Part shown: one piece after another, positions 26,134-34,857 of the stretch
Position numbering within the stretch: position 1 is the stretch's first letter
How the letters are laid out: each line of letters begins with the position of its first letter
DNA from: Bacteroidia bacterium
GTDB lineage: Bacteria > Bacteroidota > Bacteroidia > Bacteroidales > GWA2-32-17
Assembly: GCA_016218155.1 (NCBI GenBank)
Contig: JACREQ010000107.1
Location: forward strand, 55,596 to 119,595
Length of the DNA: 64,000 nt
Direction: 5' to 3'
Made by a program: the position numbers and the translations under genes
The notes under the pieces: generated by a model
The model's database searches: none
The model's input: only the letters and a program-made list of their open reading frames with translations
Told to the model about the DNA's origin: nothing

Positions 26134-27525
26134 ATGCCATTAATTAAATCAATTTCAGGAATACGCGGAACCATTGGTGGAGCCACAGGCGACAACCTTA
26201 CTCCTTTTGATATACTACGATTTACAACAGCTTACGGACAATGGGTAAAAGAACAGTCAAAATCAAAAACAATTACTGTTGTTGTTGGTCGCGATGCAAG
26301 AATTTCGGGACCTATGGTTTCAAACATTGTAATAGGTACACTTACAGGCTGTGGAATAAATGTAATTGATTTAGGTTTAGCATCAACTCCTACTGTTGAA
26401 ATGGCAGTTATATATGAAAAAGCATCGGGTGGAATTATTATTACTGCAAGCCATAACCCAAAACAATGGAATGCATTAAAACTTTTAAATAACAAAGGAG
26501 AATTTCTTCCTGATGATGACGGAAAAAAAGTTTTAAAATATGCAGATAACAATTCACCTAAATATAGCGAAGTTGAAAAATTAGGTTCCGTAACAATAAT
26601 TAATAATTACAACAAAAAACACATAGATAAAATTCTTGCATTGCCTCTGGTAAATAAAAAAGCAATTGCCGGAGCAAAGTTTACTATACTTGTTGACGGA
26701 ATAAATTCGGTAGGCTCTGTTGCTGTTAAAGAATTACTAACTGCTTTAAAAGTAAAAAAGATTATTGAAATTAACAATATACCCAATGGTATTTTTGCAC
26801 ATAACCCTGAGCCACTTCCCGAGAATTTAATTGAAACAATAAATAAAACAGTTAAGTCAAAAGCAGATTTAGGAATTGTTGTTGACCCTGATGTTGACCG
26901 CCTTGCATTTATTTGCGAAGACGGGACTTTCTTTGGTGAAGAATATACCTTAGTTTCTATTTCTGATTATGTACTTTCAAAAACTCCGGGGAATACTGTA
27001 TCTAACTTAAGTTCTTCAAGAGCATTAAAAGTAATAACAGAAAAACACAAGGGGAAATATACCGCTTCTGCAGTTGGAGAAGTGAACGTTGTTAAAAAAA
27101 TGAAAGATACCAAAGCAATAATTGGTGGCGAAGGTAACGGAGGCGTAATTTACCCAGAACTACATTATGGTCGTGATGCTTTGGTGGGAATTGCTCTTTT
27201 TCTAAGCCAACTTGCAATCAGTAAATTAAAATGTTCGGAATTAAGAAAAACATTTCCCGATTATTTTATCTCTAAAAACAAAATAGAACTAAAAAAAGGC
27301 ATTGATACTGATAAGATCATCAAAGATATGCATAAGAAATATTCAAAATTACCTTGTTTAACAGTAGATGGATTAAGAATAGATTTTGAAAACGAATGGG
27401 TGCATCTTAGAAAATCTAATACCGAACCAATTATCAGAATTTATGCTGAATCCGCTTCAATAAAAAATGCCGATAAACTTGCAAAAAAAATAATAAAGGA
27501 AATAGAAGAAATTTCAAAATCATAA
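26134..27525 (+). CDS. glmM: Phosphoglucosamine mutase (GlmM-type phosphohexomutase)
   Basis: 463 residues. Interconverts glucosamine-6-phosphate and glucosamine-1-phosphate for peptidoglycan and LPS precursors. Seen: N-terminal SISGIRGTIGG, the phosphoserine loop TASHNPKQWNALK near residue 107, the metal-binding DPDVDRLAF near 250, the sugar-binding GEGNGG near 335 and the C-terminal phosphate-binding RKSNTEPIIRIYAES. The ATG at 26134 is chosen; a TTG six codons upstream would only add a lysine-rich start. GlmM and phosphomannomutase subfamilies are close; I favour GlmM but am not certain. Confidence 0.85.
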   Translation: MPLIKSISGIRGTIGGATGDNLTPFDILRFTTAYGQWVKEQSKSKTITVVVGRDARISGPMVSNIVIGTLTGCGINVIDLGLASTPTVEMAVIYEKASGGIIITASHNPKQWNALKLLNNKGEFLPDDDGKKVLKYADNNSPKYSEVEKLGSVTIINNYNKKHIDKILALPLVNKKAIAGAKFTILVDGINSVGSVAVKELLTALKVKKIIEINNIPNGIFAHNPEPLPENLIETINKTVKSKADLGIVVDPDVDRLAFICEDGTFFGEEYTLVSISDYVLSKTPGNTVSNLSSSRALKVITEKHKGKYTASAVGEVNVVKKMKDTKAIIGGEGNGGVIYPELHYGRDALVGIALFLSQLAISKLKCSELRKTFPDYFISKNKIELKKGIDTDKIIKDMHKKYSKLPCLTVDGLRIDFENEWVHLRKSNTEPIIRIYAESASIKNADKLAKKIIKEIEEISKS

Positions 27526-27556
27526 AAAAAATAATCCGTTTTTTTAATTTTACCCT

Positions 27557-27564
27557 TAACTTTG
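27557..27564 (+). promoter_or_regulatory. -7 element 5 bp before a lipoprotein start codon
   Basis: TAACTTTG, exact TAnnTTTG. The ATG is at 27570, so transcription would begin at or within a few bases of the start codon. Confidence 0.5.
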
Positions 27565-27569
27565 CTTTA

Positions 27570-28130
27570 ATGAAAACATTTTACCTGCTACTAATTGTTT
27601 TATCTTCTTTCTTCATTATTTCTTGTGATGATTTAAGTTCTCCATATCCAGCTGGAAAAACATGTCAATCTTACATTGACACAACATTAATTGGTTTCTG
27701 GGAACCTGTAAAAATCGAAAACTTTGCAGACAGTAATTTACCAGTAGACTCGCCAATGATAGCAATTGCTCCTTTTAATAAAAAAGAATATCTCGTTCAG
27801 TTTTTAAATATTGACGATTCCGGCAAAGCCCATGTAAAAGATATGGGAACATACAGAGGATTTATTTCGTCAATTGGAAAACATAAAGTTGCAAATATGG
27901 TTATGATCTCTCCCGAAATAAACAATAAAACAGAATACATAATTTACCCTTTTGAGCTTTCGGGAGACACTTTAACTTTTTACAGTTTTTATTCAAAAAA
28001 AGTAAATCAGGAATTTCATTCTACCTGCCAACTTAGAAAGTTTTTGAAAAAAAATATCGGAAACAAATCTTTGTATTCTTCTATCAGAAAATACAAAAAG
28101 AAATATTTCAAATCCTTAAACTTAAAATAG
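27570..28130 (+). CDS. Lipoprotein of unknown function
   Basis: 186 residues with a lipoprotein signal ending FFIISC followed by DDLSSPYPAGK. The mature part is a small beta-rich domain beginning TTLIGFWEPVKIEN and ending in a lysine-rich tail. No motif recognised. The gene lies 7 bp upstream of the MORN-repeat gene on the same strand and may be cotranscribed with it. Probably a periplasmic lipoprotein; function unknown. Confidence 0.75.
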   Translation: MKTFYLLLIVLSSFFIISCDDLSSPYPAGKTCQSYIDTTLIGFWEPVKIENFADSNLPVDSPMIAIAPFNKKEYLVQFLNIDDSGKAHVKDMGTYRGFISSIGKHKVANMVMISPEINNKTEYIIYPFELSGDTLTFYSFYSKKVNQEFHSTCQLRKFLKKNIGNKSLYSSIRKYKKKYFKSLNLK

Positions 28131-28137
28131 ACATTAC

Positions 28138-29493
28138 ATGAGAATTTCATTAATTTTTATAGCATTATTTATTTCACTAATTGTAAACGCTCAGTCAAAA
28201 AGTGAATGCACAGTAGGAAATTGCGATAACGGCTACGGTACTTATGTTTGGGGATCTGACAGTGAATATGCAGGAGATAAATATACAGGTTACTGGAAAA
28301 ACGGACTACGTGACGGAGATGGAACATATTACTGGGCATCAGGTTCTAAGTACGTTGGAATGACACGTGAAAACAAATTTGATGGATACGGAATTCTATA
28401 CTATAGTGGTGGCGACAAATTTGAAGGCAACTGGGAAAACAATAAAAGAAACGGAACAGGAACCTATACATATGCTGACGGATCAACTAAAACCGGAACC
28501 TGGAAAGATGATGAATACGTTGATGCAAAAATGTCTGGTTGTATTACCGGAAATTGCTCAGATGGCTATGGAGTTTATATCTGGCCAAATGGTGAAAAAT
28601 ATGAAGGAGTTTGGAAAAACGATAAAAGAAACGGACAAGGAACCAACTATTTTATTTCAGGAGAAAAATATGTTGGAGAGTGGAAAGATGATTTGCGTTC
28701 AGGTTTTGGAACAAATAATTATAAAGACGGTTCTACAAAAACCGGTTATTGGTTAAACGATAAATATCAGGGTACAACAAAGAGCACAGTGGCTACAGGC
28801 TGCCTTTCCGGCGATTGTGATAATGGTTATGGAGTTTTCGTTTTTGATTCGGGAGAAAAATATGATGGAAACTGGGTAAATAAATATCGTACAGGGAAAG
28901 GTGTTAACTATTTTGTTTCAGGTGCAAAATATACAGGCGATTGGCTTAATGACAAAAAGAACGGTCAGGGCACATATGAATATTCTAATGGTGATGTTTA
29001 TACCGGACAATTTGTAAATGATGTTTTTGAGGGACAGGGAATTTACACATATTCAAATGGAGATAAATATATAGGCGAATTTAAAAGTGGTAAGTTTCAT
29101 GGTGAAGGATCAATGTTGTATAAAGACGGTGTAAAACAAATTGGTAAATGGGATAACGATAAATTTTTAGGTGATTCCAAATCTGGTTGCATCTCCGGTA
29201 ATTGTAGTAGTGGTTTTGGCGTTTGGGTTTCGTCGGCCGGAGATAAATACGAAGGAACATTTAAAGAGGGAACCTTTGAAGGTCAGGGAACATACACTTT
29301 AGTTAGCGGTGATGTTTATAACGGTGGATTTAAAAGCGGCACTTACGAAGGAATAGGAACTTATAAATTTACCGATGGAAGAAAATATATTGGCGAATGG
29401 TCTAATGGTAAATATAACGGACAAGGCACATTGTTTAAAACCGACGGAACTAAACAAACCGGCACATGGAAAGACAATAAATTTGTAAACTAA
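28138..29493 (+). CDS. Secreted MORN-repeat protein with CxxGNC modules
   Basis: 451 residues: signal peptide (IALFISLIVNAQ) and then about 17 MORN units of the form YxGxWxNxxxxGxGxYxxxxG. The MORN units come in four blocks, each opening with a short cysteine pair of the form C-x2-G-(N/D)-C followed by GYG, at residues about 21, 132, 222 and 344. MORN repeats form elongated beta-hairpin surfaces that bind lipids or proteins; in a secreted bacterial protein they may be structural. The four cysteine pairs suggest disulfide-stabilised block boundaries. Start fits the signal peptide. The next gene follows after 3 bp. Confidence 0.85.
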   Translation: MRISLIFIALFISLIVNAQSKSECTVGNCDNGYGTYVWGSDSEYAGDKYTGYWKNGLRDGDGTYYWASGSKYVGMTRENKFDGYGILYYSGGDKFEGNWENNKRNGTGTYTYADGSTKTGTWKDDEYVDAKMSGCITGNCSDGYGVYIWPNGEKYEGVWKNDKRNGQGTNYFISGEKYVGEWKDDLRSGFGTNNYKDGSTKTGYWLNDKYQGTTKSTVATGCLSGDCDNGYGVFVFDSGEKYDGNWVNKYRTGKGVNYFVSGAKYTGDWLNDKKNGQGTYEYSNGDVYTGQFVNDVFEGQGIYTYSNGDKYIGEFKSGKFHGEGSMLYKDGVKQIGKWDNDKFLGDSKSGCISGNCSSGFGVWVSSAGDKYEGTFKEGTFEGQGTYTLVSGDVYNGGFKSGTYEGIGTYKFTDGRKYIGEWSNGKYNGQGTLFKTDGTKQTGTWKDNKFVN

Positions 29494-29496
29494 ATT

Positions 29497-30513
29497 TTGA
29501 AACCAGGTTACAAAGAGGCTTTATACTGGCACAGTGTTACAAATGGAATAAAGTGTAAACTTTGTCCTCACGAATGCCTTATTAAAACGGGAAATCATGG
29601 TATTTGCAAAACCCGAATTAATATTAACAACGTATTATTTACTAAAGCATTTGGAAATATCTGTTCTGCAAGTATTGATCCTATAGAGAAAAAACCGTTA
29701 TTTCATTTTTTACCATCATCAAAAACATTTTCATTTGCAATAGAGGGTTGTACTTTTCATTGTCTTAATTGTCAGAATTTTTCTATTTCACAAAAAGAGC
29801 CGGAAGAAATTTCAAAATATAATTTTACTCCTTCAGAAATAGTAAAGTTTGCAATAAAAAATAATTGTACATCTATTTCATTTACATATTCCGAGCCAGT
29901 TGTTTTTTATGAATTCATGCTGGAGACCGCAAAACAAGCCAAACAAAGTGGAATAAGAACAGTAATGGTTTCAAACGGATATATTAACAAATTACCATTA
30001 GAAGAACTTTCACAATTTATTGACGCAGCAAACATTGATTTAAAATGTTTTGATGAAAATATTTACAAAAAACTTACAGGCGGAAAATTAAGTGCAGTTT
30101 TAGAAACAATAAAAACATTAAAAGAAAAGGGAGTCTGGTTAGAAATAACAAATTTAATAATACCTGAATGGACTGACAATATTGGCTCTATAAAAGAAAT
30201 GTGCAAATGGCTTTTTAAAAATAATTTATCAGAAGTACCATTACATTTTAGTAGATTTTATCCTACATTTAAATTAATTAACCTCCCTCCTACTAATACT
30301 GATATACTTTTAAAAGCAGTTGATATTGCAAAACAAGAAGGGTTAAAATATGTATATCTAGGAAATATCATGAATAACGATAATGAAGATACACATTGTT
30401 ACAGTTGCAATAAATCTTTAGTTAAAAGAAATTATTTTACAATTACAGAAAATTTAATCGAAAACGGGAAGTGCATTTATTGTGACAATTTAATTTCCGG
30501 GATATGGGAGTAA
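29497..30513 (+). CDS. amrS: AmmeMemoRadiSam system radical SAM enzyme
   Basis: 338 residues. Seen: a leading cysteine cluster CKLCPHECLIKTGNHGICKTR, then KPLFHFLPSSKTFSFAIEGC with the radical SAM [4Fe-4S] motif CTFHCLNC near residue 84, then SYTEP-like FTYSEPVVFYEF and NIDLKCFDENIY. This pattern belongs to AmrS, the pyruvate-formate-lyase-activase-like protein of the AMMECR1-Memo-radical SAM set. The partners AMMECR1 and Memo are not in the window. The frame starts with TTG 3 bp after the MORN stop; no ATG exists in a plausible place, so TTG is taken as the start. A C-terminal cysteine cluster (CYSCNKSL...CIYCDN) may bind another metal centre. Confidence 0.88.
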   Translation: MKPGYKEALYWHSVTNGIKCKLCPHECLIKTGNHGICKTRININNVLFTKAFGNICSASIDPIEKKPLFHFLPSSKTFSFAIEGCTFHCLNCQNFSISQKEPEEISKYNFTPSEIVKFAIKNNCTSISFTYSEPVVFYEFMLETAKQAKQSGIRTVMVSNGYINKLPLEELSQFIDAANIDLKCFDENIYKKLTGGKLSAVLETIKTLKEKGVWLEITNLIIPEWTDNIGSIKEMCKWLFKNNLSEVPLHFSRFYPTFKLINLPPTNTDILLKAVDIAKQEGLKYVYLGNIMNNDNEDTHCYSCNKSLVKRNYFTITENLIENGKCIYCDNLISGIWE

Positions 30514-30576
30514 GTCGCTATTACTTTGAGAATTATTATTAGAAGATTAAATTCTTTTTAAAATTAAATTCTTTTA

Positions 30577-30584
30577 TACCTTTG
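30577..30584 (+). promoter_or_regulatory. -7 element 6 bp before the lolD start codon
   Basis: TACCTTTG, exact TAnnTTTG. The ATG at 30591 would be at or next to the first transcribed base, so the mRNA may be leaderless. Confidence 0.55.
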
Positions 30585-30590
30585 TAATCT

Positions 30591-31277
30591 ATGATTGAAG
30601 CAATAGATATAAAAAAGTCATTTGGCGATTTTCAGGTTTTAAAAGGCATTAACCTTAAAATTGAGAAAGGCGAAATTGTTTCTATAGTTGGTGCCAGTGG
30701 TGCCGGAAAAACAACTTTGCTTCAAATTCTGGGCACATTAAGCCGTCCTGATAGTGGCAAAGTAATCATGAACAACACAGAAATCTCAAAATTAAACGAA
30801 CGTCAACTTGCTAAATTCAGAAATCAGAACATTGGATTTGTATTTCAGTTTCATCACCTTCTTCCGGAATTTACAGCATTAGAAAATATTTGCATTCCCG
30901 GTTTTATAGCACACAAACCACGACATGAAGTTGAACACAGAGCACATGAAATACTGGGGTTTTTAAATTTAAACGACAGAGCAAAACATAAACCTAAAGA
31001 ACTTTCGGGTGGAGAAAACCAAAGAGTTGCTATTGCAAGAGCATTGGTAAATAACCCAGAAATTGTATTAGCCGATGAACCTACGGGCAATTTAGACACT
31101 GCCAATACTCAGGAATTTTTTAGTTTACTTTTATCGCTTCGCGAAAGATTTAATCAGACATTTGTTATTGTAACACATAACACAGAATTAGCAAATGTAT
31201 CCGACAGAATCTTTGTAATGCGCGATGGACAAATTATTGACGAAGTAACAAGTATTCAAAGTACTTTACATTTGTAG
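30591..31277 (+). CDS. lolD: ABC transporter ATP-binding protein, LolD type
   Basis: 228 residues. Walker A GASGAGKT near residue 36, Q-loop [17 protein letters not shown] near 83, signature LSGGE near 140, Walker [14 protein letters not shown] near 160, and H-loop VTHNTELA. The [12 protein letters not shown] segment and length are typical of LolD, the ATPase that drives release of lipoproteins from the inner membrane with LolCE. The permease genes are not in the window. The related MacB and FtsE ATPases are alternatives but fit less well. Confidence 0.88.
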   Translation: MIEAIDIKKSFGDFQVLKGINLKIEKGEIVSIVGASGAGKTTLLQILGTLSRPDSGKVIMNNTEISKLNERQLAKFRNQNIGFVFQFHHLLPEFTALENICIPGFIAHKPRHEVEHRAHEILGFLNLNDRAKHKPKELSGGENQRVAIARALVNNPEIVLADEPTGNLDTANTQEFFSLLLSLRERFNQTFVIVTHNTELANVSDRIFVMRDGQIIDEVTSIQSTLHL

Positions 31278-31339
31278 TACCATAGTCACACTTCTAACCA
31301 CCACTTCAGACTCAAACAGTGACTTTAGGATGTATTTCA

Positions 31340-31972
31340 CTAAATTTTAAAGAAGATTGTTGCAACGAGCACAAATAATCCAAAAAGTACAATTACAGCA
31401 CCGGTAATTTTATTAATCCACCACAATCGTTTTAACCGGAATTTTGATCGAAATAAGTTAACAAAGTTTACAAGTATTAACCACCAAAACATTGCACCCA
31501 CAAAAACTCCAACAACTAAAAGAACTAAATCAAAAAAACTATTTTGAACTTTAATTAAACCCGAACTCGCAAACACTGCTCCAAAAACAAATACAGTTAC
31601 AGGATTTGACAGTGTTAAGAAGAATATTGAAATAAAGTCGGCTAAAAGATTATTCTTTTTAAATTTTTGTTTTCTGATTTGTATTGCAGGATTTGTTAAA
31701 AATATTCTTAGTCCTAATAAAATAAGAATTGCACTTCCAACTATTCTTAAAACAAATTGTTGCTGTTCTATAAAATCAGAAATAAAGCTTATTCCAAAAG
31801 CAGCAATAATTGCAAAAAAAGTATCAGATGTAGCTGCCCCTGCACCAGAAACCATACCTGCCCAACGACCTTTATTTAGTGTTTTTTGAATGCAAATAAG
31901 ACCAATAGGGCCAAGAGGTAACGAGGCCGAAAAACCTAAAATAATCCCCTTTATAAAAATCATTATTCCCAT
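31340..31972 (-). CDS. LysE family transporter
   Basis: 210 residues, six hydrophobic segments. The N-terminal helix carries FSASLPLGPIGLICIQKTL, the family hallmark, followed by MVSGAGAATSDTFFAIIAAFG and later FLTLSNPVTVFVFGAVFA. LysE/RhtB proteins export amino acids or similar small molecules from the cytoplasm. The substrate cannot be deduced. The gene follows the acyltransferase gene by 21 bp on the same strand, so the two probably form an operon, and export of an aminoacyl-lipid precursor cannot be excluded. Confidence 0.88.
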   Translation of the reverse strand: MGIMIFIKGIILGFSASLPLGPIGLICIQKTLNKGRWAGMVSGAGAATSDTFFAIIAAFGISFISDFIEQQQFVLRIVGSAILILLGLRIFLTNPAIQIRKQKFKKNNLLADFISIFFLTLSNPVTVFVFGAVFASSGLIKVQNSFFDLVLLVVGVFVGAMFWWLILVNFVNLFRSKFRLKRLWWINKITGAVIVLFGLFVLVATIFFKI

Positions 31973-31993
31973 TTACATTCTTTTATTCTAAAA

Positions 31994-33823
31994 TTATTTT
32001 GGTTGGTAAAAGTCGGGAATTTTTTTCAATAATTCAGGGTCGTTATTATTAAATCGTTCCAATATATCTGTATCCTCAAGTTCCTTTGAAAGTGAGCGTA
32101 TAGTTTCCAGTGGAACATTAAATAAATCTAACATAATCAAGCCATCTAGCGCGTCATTAAATTTTGGGTCAATATTAAAACCAATAATTCTTGCATTTAG
32201 CTTAATATATTTCTTAAGAAGAACTGGTAATTTAAAATTTGCAGGCTCAATCTCTTCAATTAATTTATCGAACTTATTTAGGTCATTTTGAGTTGTTTCA
32301 AGAATAATATCTGTATCAACTTCGGGGAAATTTGCAGTAAACTGAGTTCTTGGTTTAATTAGTTTTGCTAATTCATCATTAAAATAATTAGATTTTATAA
32401 ATTCAGTTATAAGTGCCTTTGACATTTTACTGAACTGATTACTGATGCTTACCGGTCCGATTAAATATCTATAGTCCTTATGTTTTAACAAAAAGTACAA
32501 TATCCCTTTCCATAAAAGAAAAAGTGGCACTGGTTTCTGCTGATAATCTTTACAAATAAATGAACGCCCCAATTCAAGCGATTCGCTTAAAAGAGGTATC
32601 ATTTTATCATCAATTTTAAAAAGGCTATGTAAATAAAACCCTTTTTTCCCATACTGATTTACAATATCATGCCCCTTGCCTACCCTGTATGCACCAACAA
32701 TTTTTTCTTCAGTATCATCCCATATAAATAAGTGATAATAATATAAATCAAACTCATCAATATCGATACTTTTATTTGTTCCTTCACCAACCTCTCTAAA
32801 AGTAATTTCACGCAATCTTCCTAGTTCATTTAAAATATTGGGAATTTCAAAAGAAGGAACACAAAACACTCTATAATTATTTACTTTAAACAGAAAATGT
32901 TCTTTAGGAATTTTTGAAATATCCTCAATTAACTTTTCTTTTGGAATTGCATCCACAATTTTTTCTGCTTCTGACTGCTGTTTATGCTGATATCTGTAAA
33001 ATTTTTTAACATCAATAGAACTTCCCAGAGCATAAGTTTTTACTCTTAGAAATCTACCAAATTGAGAAATATTACTAAAATGATCAAGTTCGTTAACAGG
33101 AATGGGTTTTCCAATTCTAATATTTATAAGCCTGTTTTTTCTGTTGAATAGTTCCTGAGGCAATCTGTTTGATTTAAGTAATGGATGTATAACGCTCATT
33201 ACATTAACATTTGAGCGATTTCTACCTAAAAAATTAATTGGAATTACTGGAACATTTGTTTTCTTTATAAATTTTGAGATTTCATACTGCCATTCAGCAT
33301 CAGCAATTTGCTTGGTTTCAGGATTATAAATTGATGTTCGTCCGGCAGGAAAAATCCCCAAAGGATGACCTTCACGCAAATGAATTAATGCATTTTTAAT
33401 ATCAGCTAGATTTCTACTTTTTGAATCCGGTAAATCAAAAGTATTTATTGGCAATAAAAATCCTTCTACAGGTTTCAGTCTTTTTAAAAGATAACTAGCC
33501 ATTATCTTATAATCGGGACGAATATTACAAAGAATCTTAATAAGTAATATTCCATCAATTCCGCCAAAAGGGTGATTAGAAACTGTTATAAATGGTCCGG
33601 TTAATGGGATTCTTTTCAAATCATCTTCCCTAATTTCGTACTTCAGATTTAATCTTTTAATAACAGCATCAATAAACTCATCTGCACTATCCTCGTTATG
33701 AAGATCATAAAATCGATTAATTTTTTTAACCTGAGTTGCCTGAACAAGTAATTTTGCTAAACCAGCTCTCCCAAAGCTTTTTAGAATTGCAGATTTTAGT
33801 TCTTTGGGAGTAATTAAGTTCAT
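31994..33823 (-). CDS. Bifunctional acyltransferase fusion (PlsC-like + OlsB/GNAT-like), aminolipid synthesis
   Basis: 609 residues. The N-terminal half is a lysophospholipid acyltransferase domain: HX4D motif in VSNHPFGGIDGILLI near residue 87 and FPAGRTSIYN near 158. The C-terminal part, from about residue 290, is an OlsB-like N-acyltransferase: FREVGEGTNKSIDIDEFD near 340, GAYRVGKG near 370 and ELGRSFI near 410. This is the domain order of OlsF, the bifunctional ornithine-lipid synthase; in Bacteroides, homologous separate enzymes (GlsA/GlsB) make glycine lipids. The product here is therefore probably an N-acyl/O-acyl amino-acid lipid. A further roughly 100 residues at the C-terminus do not match either domain. 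Confidence 0.82.
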   Translation of the reverse strand: MNLITPKELKSAILKSFGRAGLAKLLVQATQVKKINRFYDLHNEDSADEFIDAVIKRLNLKYEIREDDLKRIPLTGPFITVSNHPFGGIDGILLIKILCNIRPDYKIMASYLLKRLKPVEGFLLPINTFDLPDSKSRNLADIKNALIHLREGHPLGIFPAGRTSIYNPETKQIADAEWQYEISKFIKKTNVPVIPINFLGRNRSNVNVMSVIHPLLKSNRLPQELFNRKNRLINIRIGKPIPVNELDHFSNISQFGRFLRVKTYALGSSIDVKKFYRYQHKQQSEAEKIVDAIPKEKLIEDISKIPKEHFLFKVNNYRVFCVPSFEIPNILNELGRLREITFREVGEGTNKSIDIDEFDLYYYHLFIWDDTEEKIVGAYRVGKGHDIVNQYGKKGFYLHSLFKIDDKMIPLLSESLELGRSFICKDYQQKPVPLFLLWKGILYFLLKHKDYRYLIGPVSISNQFSKMSKALITEFIKSNYFNDELAKLIKPRTQFTANFPEVDTDIILETTQNDLNKFDKLIEEIEPANFKLPVLLKKYIKLNARIIGFNIDPKFNDALDGLIMLDLFNVPLETIRSLSKELEDTDILERFNNNDPELLKKIPDFYQPK

Positions 33824-33901
33824 TAGTTTATTATTTTATGCAAATATCACATTTCCCTTTAATTTTTAAAAATGAAGTTTCAAAAACTGGTTATCAAACT
33901 A

Positions 33902-33909
33902 TACATTTG
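33902..33909 (+). promoter_or_regulatory. -7 promoter element of the DUF2400 gene
   Basis: TACATTTG, exact TAnnTTTG, 27 bp before the GTG at 33937. Confidence 0.5.
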
Positions 33910-33936
33910 TAGCATAAATAAAGTTAAAATATTTCT

Positions 33937-34737
33937 GTGAAAAAAATATCATCAAAAATTGTTTCGGAGTTAACCGAAAAAGCTGAGTTCTATAATTGTC
34001 CCGATTTCATTAAAAATGATCCAATACAGATTCCTCATAGCTTTTCAAAAAAAGAAGATATTGAGATTTCTGCTTTTCTTTCTTCAACAATAGCCTGGGG
34101 AAACAGAACTTCGATAATTAAAAATGCAAAAAGGTTAATGGTTTTAATGGATAATTCGCCTTATGATTTTGTAAAAAATGCAAAGGGGAAAGAGTTATTA
34201 CCTCTTACAAAATTTGTTCACAGAACTTATAACGGAGATGACTGCCTTGGATTTATCCATTCATTACAAAATATTTACACAGAGCATGGAGGTTTAGAAA
34301 ATGTTTTTTCAAAAGGATTTAAAAAATCAAATTCTATAGAAAGTTCATTATTATATTTCAGAGAAATATTTATGAAATATCTGGAGCTTCCCAGAACTGC
34401 AAAACACGTTTCAGATATTTCAAAAGGATCTGCTGCAAAAAGATTAAACATGTTTCTGCGTTGGATGGTAAGAAAGGATAATAAAGGCGTTGACTTTGGT
34501 TTATGGAAAAATATTCCGGCTTCAGCATTAATGATTCCACTCGACGTTCATGTGGGTAATGTAGCAAGAGAAATGGGAATACTTGAAAGAAAACAAAACG
34601 ACTGGAAAGCAGTAGTAGAATTAACAGAACTTTTAAGAACAATAAATCCTAAAGATCCAATAATTTTTGATTTTGCACTTTTTGGTATCGGGGTAAATAA
34701 AAAGTCAACAAATCTGCCTAAATCGATAAAGAACTAA
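33937..34737 (+). CDS. TIGR02757/DUF2400 family protein
   Basis: 266 residues, starting with GTG. It has the features of the DUF2400 family: an N-terminal region with ISAFLSSTIAWGNRTSIIKNA, FVHRTYNGDDCLGFIHSLQ near residue 88, KRLNMFLRWMVRKD near 167 and a C-terminal stretch with PLDVHVGNVAREMGIL and DPIIFDFALFGIG. The second half resembles the helix-hairpin-helix DNA glycosylase fold, so a DNA-repair-like role has been suggested for such proteins, but the biochemical function is not established. It stands alone with its own promoter. Confidence 0.88.
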   Translation: MKKISSKIVSELTEKAEFYNCPDFIKNDPIQIPHSFSKKEDIEISAFLSSTIAWGNRTSIIKNAKRLMVLMDNSPYDFVKNAKGKELLPLTKFVHRTYNGDDCLGFIHSLQNIYTEHGGLENVFSKGFKKSNSIESSLLYFREIFMKYLELPRTAKHVSDISKGSAAKRLNMFLRWMVRKDNKGVDFGLWKNIPASALMIPLDVHVGNVAREMGILERKQNDWKAVVELTELLRTINPKDPIIFDFALFGIGVNKKSTNLPKSIKN

Positions 34738-34857
34738 TCATTTTCTAAACTTTCTAAATTAATGTATTCAAAATATCGTTTTTTGAAGCATCTTTTTTTG
34801 TATTTAGACAACCATTTGCTTAATTTTGAAGTCATAAAGAAAATAATAAACCATTAT

